From: Scolanthus callimorphus
Lineage: Eukaryota > Cnidaria > Anthozoa > Actiniaria > Edwardsiidae
Length of the DNA: 64,000 nucleotides
NCBI GenBank assembly: GCA_033964015.1
Contig: CM066913.1
Span: 29,786,790-29,850,789, forward strand
Direction of reading: 5' to 3'
Part shown: positions 31,839 to 43,359 of the stretch, piece after piece
Position numbering within the stretch: position 1 is the stretch's first letter
How the letters are laid out: the number at the start of each line of letters is the position of its first letter
Notes under the pieces: generated by a model
What the model saw: the letters and a program-made list of their open reading frames with translations, nothing else
Databases searched by the model: none
Told to the model about the DNA's origin: nothing
Program-made: the position numbers and the translations under genes

Positions 31839-34115
31839 GCTTTAACATGTTAAATCATAAATGACTAGGCTCTAGGCGTGCATTTTGCTTTTATTTTCAA
31901 ACTCACTTTACAAATGCTCACTCGATCTTGTTTTGTGGTGGCGTAACGAGGGCCTAAAATGTCTATCTTTGATTCTCTTATTCTCCATTAGTACAGTGAA
32001 ATCTTCCCAAATTTCAAGTTATAAGGAACAAACATACCTTCTGCATTTGCACCAACCTATTTTTTAGCATTTGAGATCCAATAGACTGTCAGAGTGTAGG
32101 TATTTTCTTCTCAAGCACTTGCAAACAAGAACGTCCACGCCCGTGGAGCATGCTGAGAACTTGAACACAACCCACCATAGAGGTCTCACCATAGAGCTTC
32201 TAAGAAAGCATATATACCGTTTCCGGGAAACGTTGTCACCCAAAAAGCATATAAGCCTGAAGCGCAAAGGATAATGGGGACATCTAAACTGCTACTGTTT
32301 GATCTGAATTCAGACAGTAATCGCAACCAAAGGTAAAATCACTAAATTTCAGCACATTTCCAAGCATGTTTGTTTCTAATAGAAACTCAAAGAAATCTTT
32401 ACCCATACTCCCTAGCGCACCGAGCTTTGTTCCTTTTTCCCGTGACAACGTATCCCGGAAACGGTATATCTTATTGCCCAAACCGAGTGCCAAGATTTAC
32501 CACTGTATGCATTGCTACGCGACCTCAAAATTCACGGTTGCGATTGGCGATTCTCAGCAAAGGAATTGTAATGTCAATTTTCTTGAGCCAGAAAGTTCAT
32601 AATTCTAGGACAGAAAGCCAAAGGATAGCTTACAATTATTTTAATTGATTTTACAATTAATGTCGACCCACCGAAGTAGCCGAATCCAACGTTTTAGTTT
32701 TGATTGACGGCTAAAAATCGCCAATCGCCCATCGCAGCAGTGAATTTTGAGGTCGCGTAGCAATGCATACAGTGGTAACCCTTGTGAAATTCCACTCATT
32801 CATGCATCCATCCAAATCCCGGATCCCTTAAGATCAGGCAAGACTACCAGCTCAAAATAAGCGGAGGAAAAGAAACTTAACAAGGATCCCCTAGGGAGTG
32901 ATAGCTTCGGGCTTTCAACTTGATTGAATGCAATATGCTAAAAAAGCCATATTGCGCGACCTCGAATCACTAATTATGTCGCAAAGATTAATTTGTGTTA
33001 AGAGATTTTTAGATCTTCAGCCCTCCTTTTGGAAAAACATCTTACGCTTATATTTAGAACCTGTCGACAAAGAGTTAATCTTCCAATGTAATTTTGATTT
33101 TACTAAACTCCCGGCAATTGGCCAGCCATCGTTTATCAGGATTGTTTACAAGCCTGGTAAAAGATTAGTAAAGTGTGTCCCGTAACCGAGGATGAGATCG
33201 TGAACCAAATTATTTGGAACAATAGATACATTTGTATGACTAGTTTTACGGGAAAACTAGGTGGTCTGAATAGATACATTTGTATCGATGGTGTTTAGAG
33301 AACGCATTTCATTAAAAGGCATAAATGAATTGGGCGACCTTTTGATGCTAACGGTCCAAATATGAATAGGACTGGGTTAAACGATGTGGATATGCTTTAC
33401 CTGAAACGGGATTTACCATGCCCTTCCTGCTAGTTGGAAGGAAAAAAGTAGGGTGCTACTAATTCGGGTAGGCGAGGGTGCTACTAATATCTGCAAAATT
33501 ATTTTTGTTTTTGTGATGGATGCACAACAATTTTTTATTTTATTTTACCCGAAGTAAACTCAAAACCATCTTAATGGCCATACGTCTAATACCACTTTTT
33601 ATGTATGGTTAGTGCTTGACGCTAATCGCTGCCGAGAAACCAGTACAGAAAGCAGAGTTAGGGACTTGTTATGTTTTTCCAAAAGGAGGACTGAAGATCT
33701 AAAAATGTCTAAAGGGAGGGTCGTAATTTTCACTCCTGTTGTAAACTTTACATCTCCTTTGAATGCACTAATGGATATGGAAATCTCCCTAATATAAATA
33801 AATGTCGGTTGATAAAGTCAGGGAATGCTTGTATTGAGTAAATAACTTAGACACCTCAAAGGCGTGCGAACCTAACGGCATCTCGCGGGCGCGCCTTTTG
33901 AAAGTATGCTACCAGCCTCTGGGCAATTTACAACCTCTAATATCATGAATTCCCATGAAAAATCCCAACCTTGTAAACCGTTCCAATCTAAAAGTAAAAA
34001 AACATGCATGGGTTGCGGAATATCGCGGATGGAAATTATGGATAGTAAAACCCACATTTGTGCTTTATAAATACAATTTCCCATTATTGGTTTATACGAT
34101 ACCTGTCACTATCTT
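31839..34115. other. Intergenic with a foldback, no gene
   Basis: TTACCACTGTATGCATTGC at 32497 and GCAATGCATACAGTGGTAA ending 32778 form an inverted repeat of about 58-bp arms. A nearby pair, GTTTCCGGGAAACGTTGTC (32219) and GACAACGTATCCCGGAAAC (32446), forms a second one. Units of a repeat with AAAACCCAC.TTTGTG begin at 34014. No exon recognised. Confidence 0.5.
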
Positions 34116-34599
34116 TTTGTATTGTTCCTGACATGCGTTTCTCAGTAGTTCCATTTTCAGTGATATCATTTTGCTTTGTCCATCTTGCCCTACATTTTTT
34201 CGCCTAAATAATTTGTACAGTATAGACGGCCTCATTGCCTCGCCATGAACTGGTGTGCTCATACGTTCTACAACGAAGTCGTCTTAGCGCTCAAAACAAT
34301 ATTTGAAAGGTTGTATTTGCAAAACAGCTTGGCGAACAGTCTCGCTAAAGCAAACATAACATAATGGATTGAGCGCTCCATTTGCGCGCAAACCGGCGAA
34401 CCCACCAATACAAAAAACGTACGCTGGTCGACATCAGAGAAAAAGAACAAAAAACTTGCATTGGTAACCAGCAAATGACAAAGACGACTAGCATTATAAT
34501 CAACATGGAAACAACTTTCTGTCGTTTCTTCCTGGAATGTCTTTGGCTCTGGACGTTGACACTCCCCACGATTTTTCTAAACCAGAGATCATGTCCTAC
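34116..34599 (-). pseudogene. Decayed 3' fragment of the GPCR gene
   Basis: The minus strand matches 44018-44507 of the intact GPCR gene: the third intracellular loop (NVQSQRHSRKKRQKVVSM), TM6 with CWLPMQV, TM7, the C-terminal tail and about 40 bp of 3' UTR. It has frameshifts and stops in TM7 and the tail and lacks everything upstream of the third loop. The break points fall inside a family of repeats (34014-34085 on one side, 34600-34730 on the other), which suggests capture of a gene piece by a transposable element. It is not expected to give a receptor. Confidence 0.9.
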
Positions 34600-34807
34600 C
34601 GCCGATGGGAATTATCGAATTTCCAATTCTAAAACCCACGCTTGTGTTTGGAATATTGGTTTATGAGATACTACGGTTGGGAATGATCGAATTTCCCTTT
34701 CTAAAACCCACGCTTGTGATCGGTATCAAATTTTCAATATCACGTTCTTTCGATTATAAAAATTACGCTTATTTTTAGGTTCCCATTATTTTAGGTCTTA
34801 TCTGTTT

Positions 34808-35366
34808 TAGTCTAGTCGCCAGAGGGGGTTCCACCCGGAACTAGTAACGAGATATACTTTTTGGGAACCCTAAAACTCATCGTCTGATAAGTTTGGAGCT
34901 GGGTACGGTGCGCAGCGGTCGCGGACCGTGCGCTATCGGAGGAACCATGGCAACGGGCCACAGCTCCCCGCCCGATACCCGTCACACTGATTTCACAGTG
35001 GAGAATTATACTTACCAGGAGAGGGTGGGTGGGAGAAAAATAACCTTTTAGCTCCACCGATAGGGGAGGCCCGTCTTAAGCCGAAGGGCATGTAAATTGT
35101 ACATATGTGTTCCGTCTATTAATAACACTATAATAGCATAACTGGTAAGACTGGAATGCTTTTACAGTCTATAAAATTTCCTCATTGAATCTCATTAAAC
35201 AACAAAAGAATATAATTTTAAAAAATCTGACAAAAGAGGGCCGTGGGACACTTTTTGGGCCGTGGGACATCTAAAACCAGTGTCTTCATATCCTAAGGGT
35301 TAAAAAAAGTATGTCTCGTTACTAGTTCCGGGGGGTGCTCGTGAACCCCCTCTGGCGACTAGACTA
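34808..35366. mobile_element. TIR element, about 560 bp
   Basis: TAGTCTAGTCGCCAGAGGGG at 34808 is inverted at 35347-35366, and the similarity continues inward through GGAACTAGTAACGAGA for about 55 bp. The interior holds inverted GGTACGGTGCGCAGCGGTC / GCGGACCGTGCGC blocks. The tips TAG...CTA would fit a TA target. Confidence 0.8.
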
Positions 35367-35493
35367 TTTCGTTTAACCTACACCAAGACTTCATTATATT
35401 CTGTATCTTTATTACACGCAGTTTACGTACAGATGTCGTTAGAAGACCATTTGCAGATCTACTTTGCACGGCATGTTGTAAAACCAGGACTCG

Positions 35494-35645
35494 ACTTGGA
35501 CTGGACTGGACTGGTATGAGACTGAAGTGGACTCAACCTGGACTCTAATTAGACTAGACTGTTAATGGACTGGACTCAAACTGGACTGGACTCAAACTGG
35601 ACTGGACTCAAACTGGGCTGGACTGAAACTGGACTGGATTCTGGA
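35494..35645 (+). repeat. (GGACT)n / CAAACTGGACTGGACT satellite
   Basis: A pentanucleotide GGACT is repeated with a 16-bp higher-order unit ACTGGACTGGACTCAA at least three times between 35565 and 35630. Confidence 0.85.
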
Positions 35646-36159
35646 TGCGCTTCGTGCATTTATGTGTTTTCTCAGGACCCTCCCTACTCCAGTGCCCTGT
35701 TATTTTGTCACATCATTGACTACGATATCCGAAGAAGCAGAGATCTTTTCTATAAATCAAGCTCCCCCCCCCCCCCCAACCACCACCATTATTTTTTTTG
35801 ACATTTTCCCGCCGCCCCTTTCCGTGTTACTGATTTACCTTTGCGACATCTGGCATTTTCTGGATCAGGGTCTGAAACTCGGAATTTCAACCGTGGTTGG
35901 GGCGAGGGTGTGTCAGCAGTATAAATTCATAGTGCCGGATAATTCTTGCCTTTTAGCTGTAAATGGCTAAAATCTTTGCCCTTTTTTTACTTTATTTGTT
36001 ATTGTCACATCCTCCTGCAAACCACAATTTTCTATAGACTAAATGGCGCCAGAGCGTTTCTGGGATCTATTCTTGATTTCGGCCATGAATGCCATGAAAT
36101 GCATGGTTTTTTCGATTCCCGTGAATGTTTTTTTTTTCTTATTCTCACCCTGGTTCAGC

Positions 36160-36510
36160 AATGGGAAATGATTTCCCATTCATTAACCTCTCGGTCCCAC
36201 CACCTGCACCATTCTCGTGAATGGGTTTATTTATTCCATCGTTGGGAAGACGAGAATTGCCAGGATGGGTTTTGATCGATTTCTCAATGTTGGGTCAGAA
36301 CACAGCCAATGGGTATAATGTTCGATGGTTTGTCCAATTCCCAACAATGTGAAACTCATAAACTCCCACACGCGTGATTTATATTCCCATGACCATGGGC
36401 TTGCTTTTTTCGCCATGGGAAATCAGAAGGCAACTTTTTCCCACCCATGGGAACACACAGCCGTGGGAATTGATGAAATTCCCATTCATGGGAAAATAGG
36501 TCCTAGGTTG
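36160..36510. repeat. Cluster of TTCCCATGGGAA-type palindromes
   Basis: GGGAAATGATTTCCC, ATTCCCATGACCATGGG, GCCATGGGAAATC, CCCACCCATGGGAACAC and AAATTCCCATTCATGGGAAAA follow one another, all built on CCCATGGG or GGGAAT..ATTCCC. Related sequence occurs at 7670-7700 and 33945-34090. The origin is unknown; a degenerate foldback family is likely. Confidence 0.55.
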
Positions 36511-36784
36511 GGTTTCGATTTCTTTTCAAATTTTCTTGAAAAAATCCTATCTTTATCACTACAATGGAAAGGAAAATCATAACATGACTTTACGTATGTA
36601 TCGAGGCTCTGCCTTGGCACATCAACATTATTCTTGTGTTTCCTCTATTTATCTTCATCTCCGAGAGCAGAAAAAAACAATTAATATTGTTTTTCTGAAA
36701 TGGGGGGAGATTTATGGCTTTTATAGACTGTTTCCTAAGAGGGGAGTTTTCCAAAATTAATGGCATTCTAATTAAAATATTTAA

Positions 36785-39700
36785 AGGGGCTGTGTTACGG
36801 TCATTTCAATAAATTTGTAACAAAATCGCTTATATCACTTGGTTATAGCCTAATAGGCCAATTTACAAGCAAATGTTGATGTACATTCAAACTTGTACAG
36901 AAATCATTGTTGCAATCCATTTCCATCCGCTCTGTAATAGGTTCATGAAGTCTACAATCATGATCGATTTGTAGTTAAAGGGTTATTTAACAAACCTAGA
37001 CAAGTATTTTGGCTACCATCAGTAGTCCAGTCAATCTATGATTTTCAGTCAAACTAATTGCAAAAGAATTTGTTTCACTGCAGAATGAAGGCTTTGAGGG
37101 ACCTTAGTAACATACTAAAAATCCCAAAAAATCCCTTCGGTGGAACATCCTGAAATTCAGCAATGAAAATATCAAGCATTTACCACAGGGTACCCGCGTT
37201 GAGAAAAAGCAAAACGATGGTGGAAGTATACTTTGACCGTGCCTTTTCTGCCTCTTACGCATTTCTATATGTTTTATGTTTAAACAAAAGTCCTTAGCAT
37301 GGATAATATGTTTTTTCGTTGATTTTTATCATGAAAATTGCTATTTGATATACCACAGGGTACCCATCTTGATAATTCACCATTTCTCTTTGTTGGGTTT
37401 TCTTTTGGGTAGGAGACTGTAGAGCTGTTCCGTTAATTAATAAAAGAAAGTAGGGACATATGAATTATGTATTTACAGTCTTAGAACGCATAAATGGATA
37501 TCACTTCTAACCACTTCGTAAACTTGCATTGCTTTGAGATGTAAAATATAAACCTACAACTGTAGCTAGCTTTAAATTCGTCACCATCCTGAGGACCCTC
37601 GAGGTCGGGACTGGCTGAATTCAGGCCGCTCTGGCTTTTGCATTTCCATTGGGCAGACAAAATGACCCGAACAAATGCTGAGCATTGCTGCCGACACATG
37701 CCAGACGGGCTCGGAGCGGTCCTAACAAGCCGATGGCAACGGGAACCAACATCCAATTGCTTTCGCTTCTCCCTCTGTTGGCAGTATCGATAACTTGGCC
37801 CTGATCGCCACATGGGCATGCAGCAAGTTCTCTGGCTACAGTCCAGGGATGCCGTTCACCATAGAAACAGACCACTGATACCTCTTCTCTCAAAATACAG
37901 TGTCCATTAAGGTTACCTCTGTGTGTTCTGGATGGCCCGAAGGTCCAAGTGTAGCATCAAAATACGGCAGACGCCCTGTCTTGTGCCCCACATGCAGTCC
38001 TATCGTCAGGAATTCATCGAAGAACACAGTGAGTCGGTCCTGGAGTCACTACTAGCAACAGAGCAGCGTCTTAAATCCGGGAAGCCCAAGACTGCGACAC
38101 CGTTTGCAAGTCAAGACGGCCTCCCATTTCTCAAACCTATTTATCTGGGGGTTGAGGCAACACTTCACAGTAACCCGTGGACTCGTCATCGATGCAGCTA
38201 GTGATGTTACAAGTCATACGCTAAGGCCATTTTGGGATAATTAAATGTCAAGGACGCGCTAGCTACTCCGTCTGGTGACCACTTATAGCGAATGGTGAAC
38301 AGATGCCGCACCTGTGCAAAGCTAAAACCAGAGCTGAGGAGCACCTCGTAGCGCTGTCATTGCCAAATCAACCATGGAGTCGGGCCTCTGCGAGTTAGAC
38401 CAGACCGACTACCTTAACGCAAGTCGACGGAAACTGGTGTAGTCACACGTCACGCGTGTAATCTTCGCCTTGCACTGAGAACCCCACACACCGTTTTCTC
38501 GAACATTGGACCCCAGAACGTCAGCCAGGAAATACTGAAAGCGCTACTCTGACAACTATGACGCCCTTCACAGAGTTGTGAAGCTACCAACACTCCGACA
38601 GGGAGACCGAGTGTATCATTAGGGACCAGCATTGGCAAGATAGAACAGAAGCTGGAAAACCAAAGATCGTACCAGCGATGGCGACTGCACCAGGCTCTGT
38701 TATTGGACGAAACAGGCGAGTGCTTATCCATACCAAGAGAAGACCGTCAGGCGTCCTACCAAGCCCTCCTATCCGACCAACACTAAGGATTTCCAAAACC
38801 TCCAGCTGCGTCCATCTCCCACCACCAGCGCACATAAAGGCATGTGATTAGAAGGTCGGGAAGACTTAAGGGTGTAATGTAGGCACTTGTATACCGCAAA
38901 TTATCATATGAATATGTTCAAATGCGGTTTACAGATGTGGACATGTCTGATCCCTAAGATGCGGACTGCGATTTATACAATGCAGTTTTACAATCATGAG
39001 TGGTTGTTAGATTACATTCTGTGGTGAGCACTGTGATTGTTTAACGTCCCTCGCATAGTGGTTAAGTGTAGTGGGCTGAGAGACGGGACCTCGGTTTTAT
39101 TGTCTCATCCGAAAGACGTGAAACACAGGAGAAATGACGAATCACTTCAACCCACGATGGACACAAGGTTCGAAACAGCAGAGAAAAATCCCAACTGCCC
39201 CCGACTGGGATTCGAACCCGGTGCACAGAGGTGAGAGGCAAACGCTTTACACGCTGCGCCACCCGTGCTTCACGCGCAGGAGGTAAGCGCAAGACTCAAG
39301 CGCAAGGCAATTGTGTGAATCAAAGCGACGCAAGCGCAAGCCTAAAATCAACATTGATTAGATGCCGTGTTTGCGTTCACTTGTTTCACACTTTAGACGC
39401 AAGCGCAAGGAAATGCAAAGTCTCGATTTCCTTGCGCTTGTGATTTAGCGTAATCCACCTAAGAGGCATGTATGAGTTTGATATCCTTGCGCTTGAACTT
39501 GCGTCTGCTCTTGCGGTACAGTGAGGATCAGATTTTAAAGCTTACCAAAGACCCAGGCAAGATTTCTTGTTAGTATTACATTATATCTGACTGTGACACA
39601 ATATCGAGTCTGCGAACAAATAACTTTCTAGCTGCTTGGTCCACTAAGCAGACAGTTCAGCCCTTGGTCTGAAATTCTCGGCCTTACCGTCCTCGCCCTC

Positions 39701-40434
39701 GGGTATTCAGTAGTTAAAATAGGATTTTCTTAAATTCATACAACTCACCTATGGTTTGGTAAATGAATGCTGCGAGAAACAGTAACATGGGATTGGACAA
39801 AAGTGGCGCCATCAGGTGATTCCACTGACTCAACATGGCTCGGCCCGATATGCAGTGATAAAGCGAATTGAAAAATTTCCAAAATAATAGAGAAATGTTA
39901 TGTTTTTCCAGAAACTCACTTATATGTTTCTGGTTTTTCCAATTGAAACCCAAATCTGTAAAGGAAATTGCAAAAAATTTGAGCTTCTCAAATAAATTGA
40001 CTATTCTCAGTTTTATGAGTGGTGGGTATCCTGTGGTATACAAGAATGGCATTTTACGCATTTTTTCGGTCAGCACGTTTATTTTCCAATTGTATCTAAA
40101 TAGAATCAATCTATTTACAGCTCATGGGCACAAAAACGTGGAAAGAAACGGTTATTTGACTGATTTTTAGTAGTTAGCTGATTTTACTCGACGCGGGTAC
40201 CCTGTGGTACCAGCTCCATATTTTCATCGCTAAATTTCGGGATGTTCCACCAAAGGGATTTTTGGGATTTTAGTATGTTGTTTAGGTCCCCTCAAACCTT
40301 CATTTAGCAGTGAAAGAAATTCTTTTGCAATTAGTTTGACTGAGACCCTAAATTTTTCGTAGTTTGACTGGACTACAGTTATTTATATGTTTTTTACATC
40401 ACCAAAAGTGTGCTAAAATCGTGACACTGCTCCT
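36785..40434. mobile_element. TTAA-flanked composite TIR element, 3.65 kb
   Basis: TTAA occurs at both edges (36781 and 40435). The outer sequences are inverted for more than 200 bp: AAACTAATTGCAAAAGAATTT...GGTGGAACATCC...ACCACAGGGTACCCGCGT on the left (36975-37200) pairs with 40190-40400. The tips AAGGGGCTGTGTTACG and AAGGAGCAGTGTCACG are similar. The motif ACCACAGGGTACC also occurs at about 37352 and in reverse at 40027. No intact transposase is visible. The middle (37480-38850) shows only broken reading frames. A SINE lies inside at 39046-39270. Confidence 0.7.
39046..39270 (-). mobile_element. tRNA-derived SINE
   Basis: On the minus strand, GCACGGGTGGCGCAGCGTG (from 39268) is a type 2 promoter A box and GGTTCGAATCC (39208-39218) a B box about 45 bp downstream, the layout of a tRNA gene. 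The tRNA-like head cannot fold into a full cloverleaf with a clean acceptor stem. It runs into an unrelated body (GTTTCACGTC...CATCCG...GGTCCCGTCTC), so it is a SINE and not a tRNA gene. Confidence 0.72.
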
Positions 40435-40651
40435 TTAATTTTTGTGCGAAGAAAATGGCTGTCAGAGCGGAGCGGTGGATATCGATTCTGATTGCATAAA
40501 CGCTAGGGGGTTTCGGATGTACCTTATCGAAATTTAGTCAGAGTTATTCCGTTTTCTGTCAATATTCGCATTTGTTATATAGCGAGTGCTCACTCCAACC
40601 GAGCGCGCGCTCTTATTGGCTAAATCAAGGTCACGTGGTGATGTACAAATC

Positions 40652-40708
40652 AAATATTCCCCGATCAGTCAATGTTTCGAAAAAAATTTGACTGGTCGGG
40701 GAATATTT
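40652..40708. repeat. Hairpin with 21-bp arms
   Basis: AAATATTCCCCGATCAGTCA at 40652 and TGACTGGTCGGGGAATATTT to 40708 are complementary with one mismatch around a short AT-rich loop. It lies next to CTTATTGGCTAAATCAAGG and GTCACGTGG. Confidence 0.75.
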
Positions 40709-40904
40709 CTTTTGCGCGTCGCGTTTGAGAGCGAGAAAAAAAGAAAGTTTATTGTAAACACGCGAGTCTTTTTAAAACCTTTTTGCTAATGCAAGAAAAT
40801 TGTGTTGTTTATGAGTTTTTTCCCTTTACATGATGCAGTCGCGCGCAAACTTTGTAACTTCTCTTTTCATTCTTGAAATACATTTGTTTTGACTTAATTA
40901 TTGC

Positions 40905-41262
40905 AGTATATTTTCTGCTATATAACAAAACACTTAATGGCTTCTCCCTCGGGAAACACCAGTTTTGTTTCCCTCAATTCTCGGGAAAAAAACTGATGTT
41001 TCCCCCGGGAGCAGTCATTAATTGTATATTGTAAAGCATAACAGCAATTTATTGTATAGCTCGTGTTTATTCGATCAAAGCGCGCGCACTGATTGGTTCT
41101 ATCATGGTCACGTGGCGGGCTACAAATTCAATGTAGCCCGCGCGGGCTACAATTAAAAAATTGTTGCCCGCGCGGGCGACATCGCTAGAGCGAGAAACAT
41201 CGAGATTCTCGGGGAAACAAAACTCGCTGTTTCCCTCGGAAGCAGTCATTAAGTGTATAATA
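40905..41262. repeat. Two adjacent copies of the CCCTCGGGAAAC repeat
   Basis: GCTATATAACAAAACACTTAATG to GCAGTCATTAATTG (40918-41025) and the end CATCGAGATTCTCGGGGAAAC...GCAGTCATTAAGTG (41198-41255) are related to 24536-24660. Between them lie GTAGCCCGCGCGGGCTAC (41133-41150) and TTGCCCGCGCGGGCGAC, strong GC-rich palindromes next to CTGATTGGTTCTATCATGG. Confidence 0.7.
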
Positions 41263-43359
41263 TTTGTTTTAAAGAAAGCTGGAAAACGTATTTCAATTTC
41301 AAAATGTATCCACCTATTTCAGAAAAGGTTGCACTGTCACAACTGTCTGTTGTAGCACTCACGGTACGTCATGGGAGGAACTAAGAAGAAGAAAATTATC
41401 GTGCAAAATTTATTGCAAGCGATGTATAGTAGAATCATTTGGCATAAGCAAGATTCTGTTTTGGTATACCCATTTGCCCCCACGACGCATCGCGGGTTAA
41501 CAACCGACAGTTGTGACATGCAACCTGTTTTGAAATAGTTATAAACCCACACCTGCCACTTTACTTACCTTAAATTTTTATGTTATCGAGCAGATCGAAA
41601 TGGATAGAGAATTGCTTTTTTTATATCCTTTTAGGTTGAACTGTTTTCAAATCTGGAAATTTGATAGCGAAAGCATGAAATATTACACAAGAGTGCTCCC
41701 AACATCACAAGTGCTCTATTTGCCGATAAAGTCATAGAAAGTTGTGCTATAATGCTTTTATGATATAGCGGGGGAGAACCATTACTTTATCGGTGAAATA
41801 GAGCATAGATTTGGACCAATCAGAGCACGGGTTATATCGTAGCTATATTATAGATAATTTTGTCACACAGTTGCTTCAAGCTGATTAGATCAGTGGTCTA
41901 CACGAATCTCCGAATCCAATTTTATAATTCAATTTAGTGCAAGAAAAAAGGGAACTGAAATTTGCATTTTATGGGAATTCTTATGTAAGATATAAAGTTT
42001 AACGAAAACTGTTCAGGCAATCCAAATGCCCAATTCTGTAATCCAATTTTATGGGCTCGATAATAATTCAAATTTGAATGAAAATACTTATTATTTGACA
42101 GTTCAAAGATTATTTAACAAACTTGGATGATGTTTTTGAATATGTTTGAATATTTGTGCAAAGTATAATTATTCAGTACATCGTTAGGTTCTCCAAAAAA
42201 AACTTAAAAAACGCTCTCAAAAGCAGTATTCTCAAGTCTGTTATCCGGTGTAATTCTAAACACTGTTGATATACCCTAAACGCATGACATTCCCCCTTAA
42301 GGTGAAGAGAAAGTACTAGCAAAAAAGGATATTTTAAACAAGGTCTCAGTGCTATCACTCCCACTTCCTTGAAAACATAAACTAGTCGTGCGTGTTGGTT
42401 ATGAGTCGGACCATTTAAATAATGATGGGTAGAGAGACAAATTTAAATGGTCTGTCCTTAACTTGATTCCGAGTGAAGCGCTTACACTCTAAATCATGAT
42501 TTGTCACCGTGAGTATCGTTTCAACATACATTGTAGTCATAGATATTAGAATAAATTTTTTAAACTACCCTATCAGTTAGAGTCTGAAGCCGGCAAAAAT
42601 ACAAAATAAATAAAAAAACATAATGGTTTCATATCTATTGAAATTTACTGGTTATGGTTTAACTTGAGTTTTTCCTATTGTGCATCCAAATGAAAATGCG
42701 TAAATAGGCGAACAGCTGATCGTTTGCCTTTTTCATTAGTTAAGACATATCGCTTGAGGGCGTCTCCGGAATAACCGGTTGTAGTATGCAAACACAAGAT
42801 TGGATAAGAATTTAAATAATTGCAATAAAAAACTAAAAGAGCATATTTTCTTTGAACAGTAGATATTAGAGGTAGTCGTCGCTTTTACCATTTCCTGTTA
42901 AATCTGTATATTGGACTTGCAGTTTAACTTAGGTCGCAAAGAGCGTCCTCCCGTTTTCGTTTGAAAACATGTGGAATATAGCTCATCGCTTTTTGATGAA
43001 CAATACGGCATCACTAAAAGGGAGCAAAAACCAGCGCAAGTGGTAAAATACTACCTTTAACGATAAAAATAAATGTTCGCTGATATTAGTGAGCAAGAGC
43101 ATCCTCATCGTTAAGTACCTTTTTAACAATTAACTTCTTACTCAAGCATCTAAACATCCACTGTCTTGAAACCAATAATAACAAATACTAATAGACCATG
43201 TAATTTTCGAGACGTCTATATTTCGGCTCCATACAAGAGCCTTCTTCAGGGCGAATGGAAAACAATTCGTCATAACTTTAACAATTAAGATATCTTCAAA
43301 TACTAATACCAAGTGGAAACAGCACAGGTTAGCGGCACGAGTGCGTTAAGGGCTACAGA
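41263..43359. other. Intergenic upstream of the GPCR, with repeats
   Basis: A TIR element copy lies at 41311-41540 (same family as 12124-12420), a copy of the GAAATAGAGCATAG repeat at 41690-41860, and a small hairpin GGACCATTTAAAT / ATTTAAATGGTC at 42409-42465. The GPCR promoter must lie near the right edge. No TATA box or other motif stands out. Confidence 0.5.
43218..43250 (-). other. CTGAAGAAGGC-stem-GCCGAAATAT motif, copy 1
   Basis: On the minus strand: CCTGAAGAAGGCTC, loop, GAGCCGAAATATAG. The five-base stem GGCTC/GAGCC is flanked by CTGAAGA and GAAA. The same layout with a different, still paired stem (GGCTGG/CCAGCC) occurs at 49981-50013, so the structure is conserved while the stem sequence varies. 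Confidence 0.5.

Noticed and set aside
34268..34569. A second GPCR gene on the minus strand
   Set aside because: It covers only the last third of the receptor, contains frameshifts and has repeat sequence at both borders.
35013..35030. ATACTTACCAGGAGAGG, resembling the 5' end of U1 snRNA
   Set aside because: Only ATACTTACC matches. The following bases lack the U1 stem-loop I, the 70K-binding loop and the Sm site, and the stretch lies inside a TIR element.
37481..38835. Minus-strand frames in the composite element as a LINE or transposase gene
   Set aside because: No RT, endonuclease or DDE motif could be found in any frame; overlapping frames on both strands look like chance in GC-richer sequence.
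39208..39268. A functional tRNA gene
   Set aside because: A and B boxes are present, but no paired acceptor or anticodon stem could be made and a SINE-type body follows.
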